Shown: positions 8,045 through 16,562, counted from the first letter of the stretch. The stretch: 24,241 nucleotides of DNA from Methyloceanibacter sp. (GCA_022865725.1 JALHTP010000234.1:1-24241); one strand, 5' to 3'. Translations and numbers: made by a program. The notes: a model not told the origin generated them from the sequence alone.

Positions 8045-9031
8045 TCAGGCGATGGCTTGCAAGCGCCCAAGCGAGTCATCGACGATGCGGCCGATCATCT
8101 CGTCATAGGAGAGCCCGGCCTCTACGGCCGAGGCGGCAAACCCTGCGTCATCGCTGATGCAGGGATTCATATTAACTTCGAGAATGAAGGGTGCGCCCAC
8201 AGGATCGACGCGAAAATCGACCCGCGCATAGCCGCCAAGCCTGAACAAGTCCCAGCAGGCCAGCGAGATGCGCGTCAGCTCCGCGGCGAGCTCGGGCTCC
8301 TCCCGCTCGATGCCGAAGCGGCGCGGCGTGCCGATAAAGGGCTGGCTGCCGGGCGTCCATTTGGCGTCGTAATCGGTAATGAGCGGCTCGCCGTCATCGA
8401 ATCCCTGGAACACGGTCTCGCGGATCGGCAGCACCTCGACCCCTTCCGGCCCCTCCATCATGGCGGCGGCAAACTCGCGCCCGTCGATATAGGTCTCGGC
8501 GAAATGCTCGGTGTCCCAGCGGAGCGTACGCTCGGCGATAGCCCGCGCCGCATCCGCCCCCAACACCACCGAGTCGGGACCGATGCCGAGCGAGCCGTGC
8601 TCCCAGACCGGCTTGACGATGACGCGGGCGTCGGCGCGAAGCCCCGACCCGTCAGCCGACCATTCGGGGGTGGGCAGGCCGGCGCGCTCGAGCTTCAGCT
8701 TGGTTCCGATCTTCGACAGCGTGTCGAGCCAGGCGGTCGTGCCGGCGCCAGTATAGGGGAGTCCGAGCGCATCGAGCCGCGCCGGGACCATGGGAGCGAG
8801 CCGGCAGTCGCCTCCCACCGCATCGACCAGGTTGAAGACGAGCAGCGGGCGGCGCGGGAGCAGCGCATCGATCCCGGCGAGGTCGTGGTCGAGGCCGATC
8901 ACCTCGGTGGCGAAGCCGAGCCGGACCAGCGCGCCGGCCACCGCCTTGGCCGCAGCGATCGTATCGAGCTCGTCAGGGCGGCTTTCCGTCGCCGCATGCA
9001 GGACCGGGATGAAACCTGCCGTACCCGCCAT
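8045..9031 (-). CDS. ATP-grasp ligase, D-Ala-D-Ala ligase-like (A)
   Basis: Protein of 328 residues with a Ddl-like ATP-grasp fold. The N-terminal domain (1-105) includes LLVFNLVDAVGG. Probable ATP-binding lysines are K111 and K140 (VIVKPVWEHGSLGIG, whose glycine-rich loop covers the nucleotide). Metal ligands lie in ARVDFRVD (D272) and ILEVNMNP (E285, N287). Such enzymes activate a carboxylate as acyl phosphate and join it to an amine. The PGM block that follows in cell-wall Ddl is replaced by NMNPCISDDAGF, so it is not a peptidoglycan Ddl. Its ATG overlaps the stop of the preceding ligase gene by one base (TGATG). The substrate is probably an amino acid from the operon, by inference from neighbours. 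Confidence 0.9.
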   Translation of the reverse strand: MAGTAGFIPVLHAATESRPDELDTIAAAKAVAGALVRLGFATEVIGLDHDLAGIDALLPRRPLLVFNLVDAVGGDCRLAPMVPARLDALGLPYTGAGTTAWLDTLSKIGTKLKLERAGLPTPEWSADGSGLRADARVIVKPVWEHGSLGIGPDSVVLGADAARAIAERTLRWDTEHFAETYIDGREFAAAMMEGPEGVEVLPIRETVFQGFDDGEPLITDYDAKWTPGSQPFIGTPRRFGIEREEPELAAELTRISLACWDLFRLGGYARVDFRVDPVGAPFILEVNMNPCISDDAGFAASAVEAGLSYDEMIGRIVDDSLGRLQAIA

Positions 9032-10044
9032 CAGGCGCTTTTCCGCCTTGGCTCGGGGGCCTGCCGGCGGAGCCCGTAGCGGGCAAGGCCGGCATCGAGG
9101 ATCAGGCCGATCAGCTCAACGAACCCGATCCCGTTCTGCTCGGCGAGGATCGGCAGGTCCGAGTGCCAGGGATTGAGGCCGGCGATCGGGTTCGCCTCGA
9201 GGAAGTGAGGGTCGCCGTTGGCGTCGGAGCGGAAATCGATGCGCGCCGCATCCCGGCATTCGAGCGCCCGGTAGGCTTGCAGCGCGCGCGTTCCGGCAAG
9301 ACGCGCCTCGCCGTCATCGGCAGGAGCGTAAATGACCAGATCCTCGCAGAGCTCCTTGTTGTGCAGCGAGTAGACATTGGCTTCCGCCTGGGGCTTGAGC
9401 AGGATCTCGCAGACCCCGAGCACGCGGGCGTCATTGCCGTTGCCGGCGATGCCCACGGTGAACTCGCGGCCCGGCAGGTACTGCTCGACCAAAGCCGGCT
9501 GGTGATAGCGCTCGACGACGCGGTCGACGGCTTCCTCAAGCTCGGCTTGCGTGTGCACCAGAGAGGCGGCCTCGCAGCCTTTGCCGGTACCTTCCGCGAC
9601 CGGTTTGACGAAGGCCGGGAAGTCGGTCCAGTCCGCCAGCTCGTTGGCGGCACCCTCGGCCACTGCGAAGGCAGGCGTCTTCACGCCGGCATCGCGCACC
9701 AGACGCTTGGCCACCGCCTTGTCGAGGGAGGCGGCCATCGTCAGCGGGTCGGAGAACAGGTAAGGCTGGTCGAACAGCTCGCACAGCGCAGCCACCTGCG
9801 CCTCGCGCGACCGCCCCTTCACCCCTTCGGCGATGGAGAAGACGAGATCGTAGCGTTCCCCGGCGACGAGCCGCGCCGCAAGCATTTGCCCGCGGCCCAC
9901 GCGCACCACCTCGCAGTGAAGCGCCTCGAGCGCGGCAGCAAGCTGATCGATGGTCTCCACCGAGTCGAACTCGGCCACCGCCTCCTCGGAGAGACCGAGG
10001 GCGCGATAGTCGTCGCGGAGGTCGCAGACGAGAGCGACGCGCAT
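9031..10044 (-). CDS. ATP-grasp ligase, D-Ala-D-Ala ligase-like (B)
   Basis: Protein of 337 residues. The N-terminal alpha/beta domain (RVALVCDLR start, YDLVFSIAEGVKGRSRE at 65-81) precedes the ATP-grasp core: K109 region, FVKPVAEGTGKG (145-156), LVEQYLPGREFTVGI (185-199) and metal-binding D270 (ARIDFR) and E283/N285 (FLEANPIAGL). The tail NPWHSDLPIL replaces the Ddl substrate loop. It differs clearly from ligase A and so likely catalyses a separate bond. Start and stop overlap the neighbours in TGATG junctions on both sides, so translation is probably coupled to kamA and to ligase A. It is soluble with no signal peptide. Automatic annotation would call it D-alanine-D-alanine ligase; context argues against that role. 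Confidence 0.9.
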   Translation of the reverse strand: MRVALVCDLRDDYRALGLSEEAVAEFDSVETIDQLAAALEALHCEVVRVGRGQMLAARLVAGERYDLVFSIAEGVKGRSREAQVAALCELFDQPYLFSDPLTMAASLDKAVAKRLVRDAGVKTPAFAVAEGAANELADWTDFPAFVKPVAEGTGKGCEAASLVHTQAELEEAVDRVVERYHQPALVEQYLPGREFTVGIAGNGNDARVLGVCEILLKPQAEANVYSLHNKELCEDLVIYAPADDGEARLAGTRALQAYRALECRDAARIDFRSDANGDPHFLEANPIAGLNPWHSDLPILAEQNGIGFVELIGLILDAGLARYGLRRQAPEPRRKSA

Positions 10045-11366
10045 CAGGCTTGCCCGGCGGCAATGGCCCGGTCGGCGCCGACCGTCCCGTCGGGGTCCGT
10101 GTAGCGGTAGATGTTGCCTTCGAAGTTCTTGAGGAGGAGATCGTCGCCCTCGCGGCCCACGACATAATCAGGGATCAGCGGGATCTTGCCGCCGCCGCCG
10201 GGTGCGTCGATCACATAGGTCGGCACGGCATAGCCGGTCGTGTGGCCGCGCAGGCCCTGGATGATCTCGAGCCCCTTGTCGACGCTCGTGCGGAAATGCG
10301 ACGAGCCGGAGATCGGGTCGCATTGATAGAGGTAATAGGGCCTGACCCGGCGCGTCAGCAGCCCGTGGAAGAGCGGCTTCAGCGTCTCGACCGAATCGTT
10401 GATGCCCTTGAGCAGCACCGTCTGGCTGCCGAGCGGGATGCCGGCGTCGGCCAGCCGCGCCGTGGCCTCGGTGACCTCGGTGGTGAGCTCGGTCGGATGG
10501 GTGAAATGCAGGCTCATCCACAAAGGATGATGCTTCTTGAGCACGCGGATCAGCGCGCGCGTCACCCGCATCGGCAGCACCACCGGCACCTTGGTACCAA
10601 GCCGTACGAACTCGATATGCTTGATGGCCCTGAGCCGCCCCAGCAGATAATCGAGCCGCTCGTCGGACAGCGTCAGCGGGTCGCCGCCGGAGATCAGCAC
10701 GTCGCGGATCTCGGGATGGGCGGCGATGTAATCGAGCGCCTCCTCCCATTGCGGCCGGCTGAAGGAATAGTCGCCGCCGGGCTCGCCCACCATGCGCGAG
10801 CGGGTGCAATAGCGGCAATAGGTCGAGCAGAAGCCGGTGGCGAGGAACAGCACGCGATCGGGATAGCGGTGCACGAGGCCAGGCACGACGCTATGGCCGT
10901 CCTCGCCGAGCGGATCGTCGTCCTCTCCGGGCGTCTTTATGTATTCGGTGCCGACCGGGATATGCGTGCGGCGGAGCGGCTCATCCGCGTCGTCCCGGCT
11001 CATAAGGCTCGCATAATAAGGGGTAATACCGAGCGGCAAAGACCCCTGATGCCGGATCACGGCGTCCCGCTCGTCGTCCGATAGCACGAAGATGCGCTCG
11101 AGCTCGGCGAGCGTGCGGATGCGGGCCCGCGCCTGCCAGCGCCAGTCGTTCCACTCGGCGGCGTCGACCTCCGGGTAGAACAGCTTGCGGAAGGCGCGCG
11201 TCTGCGGCCCCACCGGGAAGCGCTCCATGCGCACCACGACGGTGTCGAGCCGCGGCGCCGACGCCGGGGCAAGTGCATTGATCAGGGAATGTGGTTTGGA
11301 GAAACGTTGAGATGTCGCCAGCGGGCGACTGGGTGGCTCTTCGGCCTCGACCTGAAGCAACTTCAT
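10044..11366 (-). CDS. kamA: KamA-family radical SAM lysine 2,3-aminomutase
   Basis: Protein of 440 residues from the ATG at 11366, which has a GGAGGGG upstream; a longer frame starts at 11435 but adds only a Pro/Arg-rich stretch. The radical-SAM cluster motif CSTYCRYC (C180, C184, C187) is intact. DAPGGGGK carries the PLP lysine K394 and D387, and YQCDP has D350. In clostridial KamA the equivalent Asp293, Asp330 and Lys337 bind the lysine side-chain amine and PLP, so the substrate should be lysine or another amine-bearing amino acid, giving beta-lysine. The last 46 residues hold no cysteine, unlike the zinc-binding tail of clostridial KamA. It is the first gene of the four-gene operon. An EpmB-like role is less likely because no epmA or efp is nearby. 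Confidence 0.92.
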   Translation of the reverse strand: MKLLQVEAEEPPSRPLATSQRFSKPHSLINALAPASAPRLDTVVVRMERFPVGPQTRAFRKLFYPEVDAAEWNDWRWQARARIRTLAELERIFVLSDDERDAVIRHQGSLPLGITPYYASLMSRDDADEPLRRTHIPVGTEYIKTPGEDDDPLGEDGHSVVPGLVHRYPDRVLFLATGFCSTYCRYCTRSRMVGEPGGDYSFSRPQWEEALDYIAAHPEIRDVLISGGDPLTLSDERLDYLLGRLRAIKHIEFVRLGTKVPVVLPMRVTRALIRVLKKHHPLWMSLHFTHPTELTTEVTEATARLADAGIPLGSQTVLLKGINDSVETLKPLFHGLLTRRVRPYYLYQCDPISGSSHFRTSVDKGLEIIQGLRGHTTGYAVPTYVIDAPGGGGKIPLIPDYVVGREGDDLLLKNFEGNIYRYTDPDGTVGADRAIAAGQA

Positions 11367-11578
11367 GGGATATGCGTCCCCTCCATGCTTTCGCGGGGCC
11401 GGCCTTGGCGACAACCGCCGACTCTGGTCCGGCAAAAGCGCGAGTCATTTCAGCGACATCATTGTCAATTTCAAGTGTTAAAGAAGTCGCGGCCCCAACT
11501 TTTTTCGTCGCCGCTGCCGGAGCGATGGCGCGCCGCCCTCCACGCCTCTCTGGTGCGGTGCGAAAGGGAGAGCAAGAC

Positions 11579-12178
11579 ATGAGACGCTGGATGGCAGCTC
11601 TGGCCTTCGGCTGCTGCTCTCTGCTGGCTGATCCGGCCATGCCTGAGTATCGGGGTCCCGACTATTTCAAGCTGAAGGCGCTGCTGCCGCCCGGCCCTGG
11701 CGCCGCGCTTTGCTTCGCCCGCAGCTACGGCGCCGAGCATCTGAGCCAGCACCCCAAGCAGAAGGTCACCGAACTCATCCTCTCGCTTCGCTATGTCGCG
11801 CTCGGCGAGGACGAGGCCACGCTCGTCGCCAAACAGGACGGGGGCACCGAGAAGCAGTATTTCCGCTACGACTTCACCTTGGCAGCCAAGGTCAAGGATC
11901 GCGGCCCGACGCTCTATGCGAGTGGCGACTGCGCTTCGGCGGAGGGCATCGGCTGCGGGGTGGATTGCGATGGCGGAGGGATCGCGATCGAGCCCGTTCC
12001 CGGCCGGGACGACGCGATCCTGGTGCGGCTGGAGCGCATCCGCATGACGCTTGGCTGCGGCGAGGGCGAGGCGGTCGATCTCGAGGGCGACGCGGACGAC
12101 AAGCTGTTCAAGCTGACCAAGGCGCCGCGCCCCATCCGCGACTCCATGCAAGCAGACGCCGAGAAGCCGCTGCAATGA
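11579..12178 (+). CDS. exported hypothetical protein, 199 aa
   Basis: The ATG at 11579 follows a GGGAG ribosome site by seven bases; the longer frame from 11291 runs through the kamA promoter region and is not believed. Residues 1-18 (MRRWMAALAFGCCSLLAD) are a probable signal peptide, possibly a lipoprotein-like one because of the CC, although no classic lipobox is seen. The mature part is mixed beta (ILSLRYVALGEDEATLV, FRYDFTLAAKV) with a Cys-rich turn, GDCASAEGIGCGVDCDGGG, and a later LGCGEGE, so several disulfides are likely in the periplasm. It is divergent from kamA and convergent with rsmB (24 bases apart). Family and function not recognised. Confidence 0.75.
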   Translation: MRRWMAALAFGCCSLLADPAMPEYRGPDYFKLKALLPPGPGAALCFARSYGAEHLSQHPKQKVTELILSLRYVALGEDEATLVAKQDGGTEKQYFRYDFTLAAKVKDRGPTLYASGDCASAEGIGCGVDCDGGGIAIEPVPGRDDAILVRLERIRMTLGCGEGEAVDLEGDADDKLFKLTKAPRPIRDSMQADAEKPLQ

Positions 12179-12202
12179 TTCGCGCTTTGGCGTGAGGCCT
12201 TA

Positions 12203-13501
12203 TCAGCCCTGGCGCTCAAGGACCGCGACGAAGAAGCCGTCGGTGCCGTGGCTCAACGGCGTCATCAGCAGCGTCTCGGTCGAGCCGTCGGCGGACGGCA
12301 GAGGCGGGCTCCCCGGCAATGCCTTCTCCCAGAGCTCCGGCCACGGGATCAGCTTGAACTCAGGATGGCGGGCAAGAAAGGCGTCCACCTGGTCGCGGTT
12401 CTCCGTAGGCAGCACCGAGCAGGTGATAAAGCTGAGCCGGCCCCCCGGCTTGACCAGCGCCGCCCCTTCATCGAGTACCGCGCGCTGCTCTTCCACACGC
12501 GCCTCGAGCATCTGCGGCGAGAGCCGCCATTTGGCGTCGGGGCGACGGCGCCACACGCCCGAGCCCGTGCAGGGCGCATCGATGAGGACGAGGTCCATCC
12601 GGCCGTCGAGCTTCGCAAGCGCGTCCCGGTCGCCGGCCGGGAGCACCTGGACGTTCCGCACCCCTGCCCGCTTCAGCCGCTCGAAGATGGGCCGGAGCCG
12701 CATGCGGTCGGAATCATAGGCATAGAGCTGCCCGGTATTCTCCATCGCCGCGGCGAGCGCCAAAGTCTTGCCGCCGGCTCCGGCGCAAAGATCCATGACC
12801 TGCTGGCGGGGTTTGGCGCCCGACAGGAGCGTCGCCACTTGCGAGCCCTCGTCCTGCACCTCGTACCAGCCTTTGCCGTGGCCAGGCTCGGCCTCGACAT
12901 GCGGGCTCCTTCCGGGTCCCGGCGCATGCTGGATGCGGACGCCGACTGGCGAATGCGGCGTAGGCTCAGCCTCCAAGCGGCGCAGCGCCTTCAGCACCTT
13001 GTCGCGATCGGCCTTGAGCGTGTTCGCCCTGAGATCGACGGGAGCGCGGCGCGCCATCGCCGCCCCCTCCTCGGCCGCCCGGTCGCCGAAGGCCCGCTCG
13101 AATTCGGGACCGAGCCATTCAGGATAATCGCCCCGCACATAAGCGGGCACTTCAGGGGCAAGCTCTGCCTTGAGCCCGGCAAGCTTGGCCTCGGACAAAG
13201 GCTCGGGCGCATGGCGGCTGCCGTCGGCAAGGGCCGCCACCTGGTCCGGCGTCATGCCCCAGCCCGTGACGAGGGTGCGCAGCACCAGCGCGCGCGGGGT
13301 CGCCTGCCCCATGGCGCAAGCCGCCGAGGCCCGGGTGCGCAAACAGTCGAAGACGAGATTACCGATCGCGGCCCGGTCGCCCGAGCCGGCGAAGCGGTGC
13401 GCTACCCCCCAATCCTTCAAGGCCTCGCCCGCCGGCCGCTTGCGCGCCTCGATATCGTCGAGAATTTCGATGGCCGCGCTTGCCCGCGCCGCAAGGATCA
13501 T
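12203..13501 (-). CDS. rsmB: 16S rRNA m5C methyltransferase, RsmB/NOP family
   Basis: Protein of 432 residues, predicted to methylate a cytosine of rRNA (C967 in Escherichia coli). An N-terminal NusB-like helical domain (1-145) precedes the RNA-binding and Rossmann methyltransferase core: GWYEVQDEGSQ, SAM motif DLCAGAGGKTLALAA (237-251), DAPCTGSG with C311 (motif IV) and TCSVLPTEN with nucleophile C361 (motif VI). The NusB part is degenerate compared with enterobacterial RsmB. The ATG at 13501 overlaps the stop of the MAPEG gene (TGATG), which favours it over the longer frame from 13546. Exact target not certain; RsmF-like specificity is possible. Confidence 0.93.
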   Translation of the reverse strand: MILAARASAAIEILDDIEARKRPAGEALKDWGVAHRFAGSGDRAAIGNLVFDCLRTRASAACAMGQATPRALVLRTLVTGWGMTPDQVAALADGSRHAPEPLSEAKLAGLKAELAPEVPAYVRGDYPEWLGPEFERAFGDRAAEEGAAMARRAPVDLRANTLKADRDKVLKALRRLEAEPTPHSPVGVRIQHAPGPGRSPHVEAEPGHGKGWYEVQDEGSQVATLLSGAKPRQQVMDLCAGAGGKTLALAAAMENTGQLYAYDSDRMRLRPIFERLKRAGVRNVQVLPAGDRDALAKLDGRMDLVLIDAPCTGSGVWRRRPDAKWRLSPQMLEARVEEQRAVLDEGAALVKPGGRLSFITCSVLPTENRDQVDAFLARHPEFKLIPWPELWEKALPGSPPLPSADGSTETLLMTPLSHGTDGFFVAVLERQG

Positions 13502-13929
13502 CAGGCAGAGGCGAACAGGAGGATGCGGGCGACGACGATCACCCACATCAGCAGCAGCGCGATCGCGCCGACGCCGAATACGCCGCCACGGCGGTCGAGC
13601 CGGTTCGAGGTCACATGGATATAGGCGTGCACGAAGCGCGACAGCACGAACATCCAGGAGAGCACATATAGAATGACGTCGAGCGTCTCGGTCATGAGCG
13701 CAAGCAGCGTCACCACATAGAACAAGACCGGCAGCTCGAGCTGATTATGGAAGGCGTTGCCGATTTGCAGCACGCGGAGCGGCCAATGCGGTTCGCGCAG
13801 AGCGATCTGTTCCGGCTTGACCGCACCGGATCGAAGCGCCCGCGTCCGCAGGAAGCCCATCCAAAATAGAAGCACGAAGGTGAGCGCAACCTGCGCGAAC
13901 ATCGGCATCAGAATAGCCTGGATCGACAT
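13501..13929 (-). CDS. MAPEG family membrane protein
   Basis: Protein of 142 residues with four hydrophobic helices (about 8-25, 63-80, 83-100, 117-138). It carries the MAPEG-type pattern RVLQIGNAFHNQLELPVLFY (52-71) and RFVHAYIHVTSNRLDRRGGV. Eukaryotic MAPEG proteins use glutathione in eicosanoid and drug metabolism; the bacterial ones are mostly uncharacterised integral membrane proteins. It is followed directly by rsmB with a one-base overlap, so the two form an operon. The pairing probably reflects conserved gene order, not a shared reaction. No activity is assigned. Confidence 0.88.
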   Translation of the reverse strand: MSIQAILMPMFAQVALTFVLLFWMGFLRTRALRSGAVKPEQIALREPHWPLRVLQIGNAFHNQLELPVLFYVVTLLALMTETLDVILYVLSWMFVLSRFVHAYIHVTSNRLDRRGGVFGVGAIALLLMWVIVVARILLFASA

Positions 13930-14189
13930 GGCGCCCTCCCCGAGCCTCGACCGGCCGCAAAACGACCGATCGGCTGGCCGCCCTTATACTCTGCCTGCGG
14001 CTTTATGTAGAGCGAAGGAAAAGACCGGTGCCGGCCCCCCGGCAAGCCGTTCCGGACCGGCCTCCGGGCCGACCGATTGCCATCTGCGCCCGGCAATCAT
14101 GCCCGGTAATCATGGACGGAAGTTCAATTGACGCCGGCCCAAAAGCCCCTCTACAGCTAGCCCCAAAGGGACAAGTCCCCGAGTTCCCC

Positions 14190-14196
14190 AAGGAGG
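14190..14196 (+). promoter_or_regulatory. strong Shine-Dalgarno of the TPR gene
   Basis: AAGGAGG, a full match to the anti-Shine-Dalgarno core, six bases before the ATG at 14203. It fixes the start and suggests efficient translation. Confidence 0.8.
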
Positions 14197-14202
14197 TTTT
14201 CC

Positions 14203-15039
14203 ATGCGCTTTCGCGCCGCCCACCCCATTCTTGCCCGCGCGGCCCTTGCCGGCACGCTGCTCTTCGCCGGCCTCGCAAGCCAGGCGCAGGCGGAAGAGAC
14301 CAATCCCTGCTTCACCGGCGACGGCTCCATCAAGGAGGTGCTCGACGCTTGCGCTACCTTCATCGCCTCGGGATCGACCGACAACGATCAGCTGATCAGG
14401 GCCCACAGCGTCCGCGCCATGGCTCTCGCGGCCATCGGCAATATCGACGCGACCATCGCCGAGCTGGATGAGGCGGTGAAGATCGACGCCACCAAGCCCA
14501 ACAGCTACTTCATGCGTGCGGCGGCCTACCAGGCCAAGAAGGACTACGACAAGGCCGTCGCCGATCTCGACGAGGCCATCCGCCTCGATGGAAAGTTCGG
14601 CGACTACTTCCTGCTGCGCGGCATGGTTTACCGGGACAAGGGCGATTTCGACCGGGCGCTGGTCGAGTTCAACGAGAAGATCAAGCTCGATCCCAACGCG
14701 GCCAGCGGCTATTCCAAGCGCGGCGATGTCTACCGGCAGCGCAAGGAGTACGACCTTTCGGTCGCCGACTACGATCAGGTGATCAAGATCGACGCCGAGG
14801 ACGCCAAGGGCTATGTCGATCGCGGCTGGATCTTCGTGCTCAAGAACGATCTCGACAAAGCCGAGGCCGACTTCGACAAGGCGCTCGAGCTGCACCAGAA
14901 CGATGCGTCTGCGCTGGTCGGCCGCGGCGTGGTGAAGAGCCGTAAAGGCAAGCCCACCGACGGCAACGCCGACCTTGCTCTCGCCAAGCAGATCGAGCCC
15001 GGCATTTTCGAGGAGATCAAAAAGCTCGGCGTCGAGTAG
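14203..15039 (+). CDS. exported tetratricopeptide-repeat protein
   Basis: Protein of 278 residues. Residues 1-31 are a signal peptide (RAALAGTLLFAGLASQAQA, cleavage before EE). The rest is about five to six TPR units of 34 residues, visible as repeated phrases such as AYQAKKDYDKAVADLDEAIRL, GDFDRALVEFNEKIKLDPN, RKEYDLSVADYDQVIKIDAE and NDLDKAEADFDKALELHQN. TPRs form helical scaffolds for protein-protein contacts, here in the periplasm. It has its own upstream region (13930-14202) and is convergent with guaB, five bases apart. The partner is not evident from neighbours. Confidence 0.9.
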   Translation: MRFRAAHPILARAALAGTLLFAGLASQAQAEETNPCFTGDGSIKEVLDACATFIASGSTDNDQLIRAHSVRAMALAAIGNIDATIAELDEAVKIDATKPNSYFMRAAAYQAKKDYDKAVADLDEAIRLDGKFGDYFLLRGMVYRDKGDFDRALVEFNEKIKLDPNAASGYSKRGDVYRQRKEYDLSVADYDQVIKIDAEDAKGYVDRGWIFVLKNDLDKAEADFDKALELHQNDASALVGRGVVKSRKGKPTDGNADLALAKQIEPGIFEEIKKLGVE

Positions 15040-15044
15040 TCTGA

Positions 15045-16562
15045 TCAGTCCTCGCGCGGGTAGTTCGGGGATTCGCGGGTGATGGTCACGTCGTGGACGT
15101 GGCTCTCGCGGAAGCTTGCCGTCGAGATGCGGATGAACTCGGCGCGCTCGTGGAACTCGGCGAGGGTCCGCGCGCCGGTATAGCCCATCGACGCGCGCAA
15201 GCCGCCGATCAGCTGGTGCAGCACGCTCCCCGCGGGCCCCTTATAAGGCACCTGCCCTTCGATGCCTTCCGGCACGAGCTTCAGCGCGTCCTTGATCTCC
15301 TGCTGGAAATAGCGGTCGGCTGAGCCGCGCGCCATGGCGCCGATCGAGCCCATGCCGCGATAGGCCTTGTAGGAGCGGCCCTGATACAGAAACACCTCGC
15401 CCGGGCTCTCGTCGGTGCCGGCCAGCAGCGAGCCGAGCATCACGCAATCGGCGCCCGCCGCGAGCGCCTTGGCGAGATCGCCCGAATATCTGATGCCGCC
15501 GTCCGAAATCACCGGGATATCGCTCTTGCGCGCCACCTCGACCGCCTCGAGCAGCGCGGTGAATTGCGGCACGCCGACGCCCGCCACGATGCGGGTGGTG
15601 CAGATCGAGCCGGGGCCGATGCCGACTTTGACCGCGTCGGCGCCGGCGTCGATCAGCGCCTTGGTGCCGTCGCCCGTCGCTACGTTGCCGGCGAGCACCT
15701 GCACCGCATTCGACTGCCGCTTGATGCGGCCGACCGCGTCGAGCACGAGCTGCGAATGGCCGTGCGCGGTGTCGACCACGATCAGGTCGGCGCCCGCATC
15801 GATCAGCCGCTCGGCGCGCGCGAGCCCAGCATCGCCGACGCTGGTCGCCGCCGCCACGCGCAAGCGCCCCTGCTCGTCCTTACAGGCATTGGGATGCAGC
15901 CGCGCCTTCTCGATGTCCTTCACCGTGATCAGCCCGATGCAGCGATACTGGTCGTCGACGACGAGGAGCTTCTCGATGCGGTGCGAATGGAGCAGACGCT
16001 TCGCCTCTTCCAGCGCGACGCTCTCCGTCACGGTGATGAGGTTCTCCTTGGTCATCAGCTCGGCGACGCGCTGGCTCGGGTTGGTGGCGAAGCGCACGTC
16101 GCGATTGGTGAGGATGCCGACGAGCTTCCCCTGCCGCTCGCCGTTTCTGCCCGGCTCGACCACGGGGATGCCGGAGATCTGATAATCGGCCATCAGCTTG
16201 AGCGCGTCGGCGAGGCAGGCTTCCGGGTTGATGGTCACCGGGTTCACCACCATCCCGGACTCGAACTTCTTCACCTGGGCGACCTGGGCGGCCTGCGCCT
16301 CGGGCTCGAAATTGCGGTGGATCACGCCGATGCCGCCGGCTTGCGCCATGGCGATGGCGAGCTTGGCCTCGGTGACCGTATCCATGGCCGAGGAGATGAT
16401 TGGGATATGCAGGGAGATCGAGCGCGTGACGCGGGACGAGACATCGACCTCGTTCGGCAGCACGTTCGAGGCGGCAGGCCTTATGAGAACGTCGTCGAAG
16501 GTGAGCGCAATGGCGCTATCGGCAAATTGCTTCTTGTTATCAGGGGTCTGCCCTTCGGGCAT
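15045..16562 (-). CDS. guaB: inosine-5'-monophosphate dehydrogenase
   Basis: Oxidises IMP to XMP with NAD, the rate-limiting step towards GMP, just before GuaA. Protein of 505 residues from ATG 16562; a GTG at 16610 would add 16 residues. Visible features are TFDDVLIRPA at the start, a CBS pair (about 105-225), the catalytic loop GIGPGSICTTR with C321, the phosphate-binding ISDGGIRYSGD and the flap ARGSADRYF with the R417/Y418 dyad. The length fits the family. A strong AAAGGAGG lies at 16629-16636, far from either start, preceding a short GTG frame that overlaps guaB out of frame, possibly a leader. It is the next gene after aqpS on the same strand, with a 116-base gap. Confidence 0.97.
   Translation of the reverse strand: MPEGQTPDNKKQFADSAIALTFDDVLIRPAASNVLPNEVDVSSRVTRSISLHIPIISSAMDTVTEAKLAIAMAQAGGIGVIHRNFEPEAQAAQVAQVKKFESGMVVNPVTINPEACLADALKLMADYQISGIPVVEPGRNGERQGKLVGILTNRDVRFATNPSQRVAELMTKENLITVTESVALEEAKRLLHSHRIEKLLVVDDQYRCIGLITVKDIEKARLHPNACKDEQGRLRVAAATSVGDAGLARAERLIDAGADLIVVDTAHGHSQLVLDAVGRIKRQSNAVQVLAGNVATGDGTKALIDAGADAVKVGIGPGSICTTRIVAGVGVPQFTALLEAVEVARKSDIPVISDGGIRYSGDLAKALAAGADCVMLGSLLAGTDESPGEVFLYQGRSYKAYRGMGSIGAMARGSADRYFQQEIKDALKLVPEGIEGQVPYKGPAGSVLHQLIGGLRASMGYTGARTLAEFHERAEFIRISTASFRESHVHDVTITRESPNYPRED

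Noticed and set aside
11463..11468. TTGACA on the minus strand as a kamA -35 box
   Set aside because: No acceptable -10 hexamer at 16-18 bases; not called as a promoter.
12248..13624. 458-codon plus-strand frame opposite rsmB
   Set aside because: Longer than rsmB but Arg/His/Pro-rich without motifs; rsmB motifs IV and VI are intact on the other strand.
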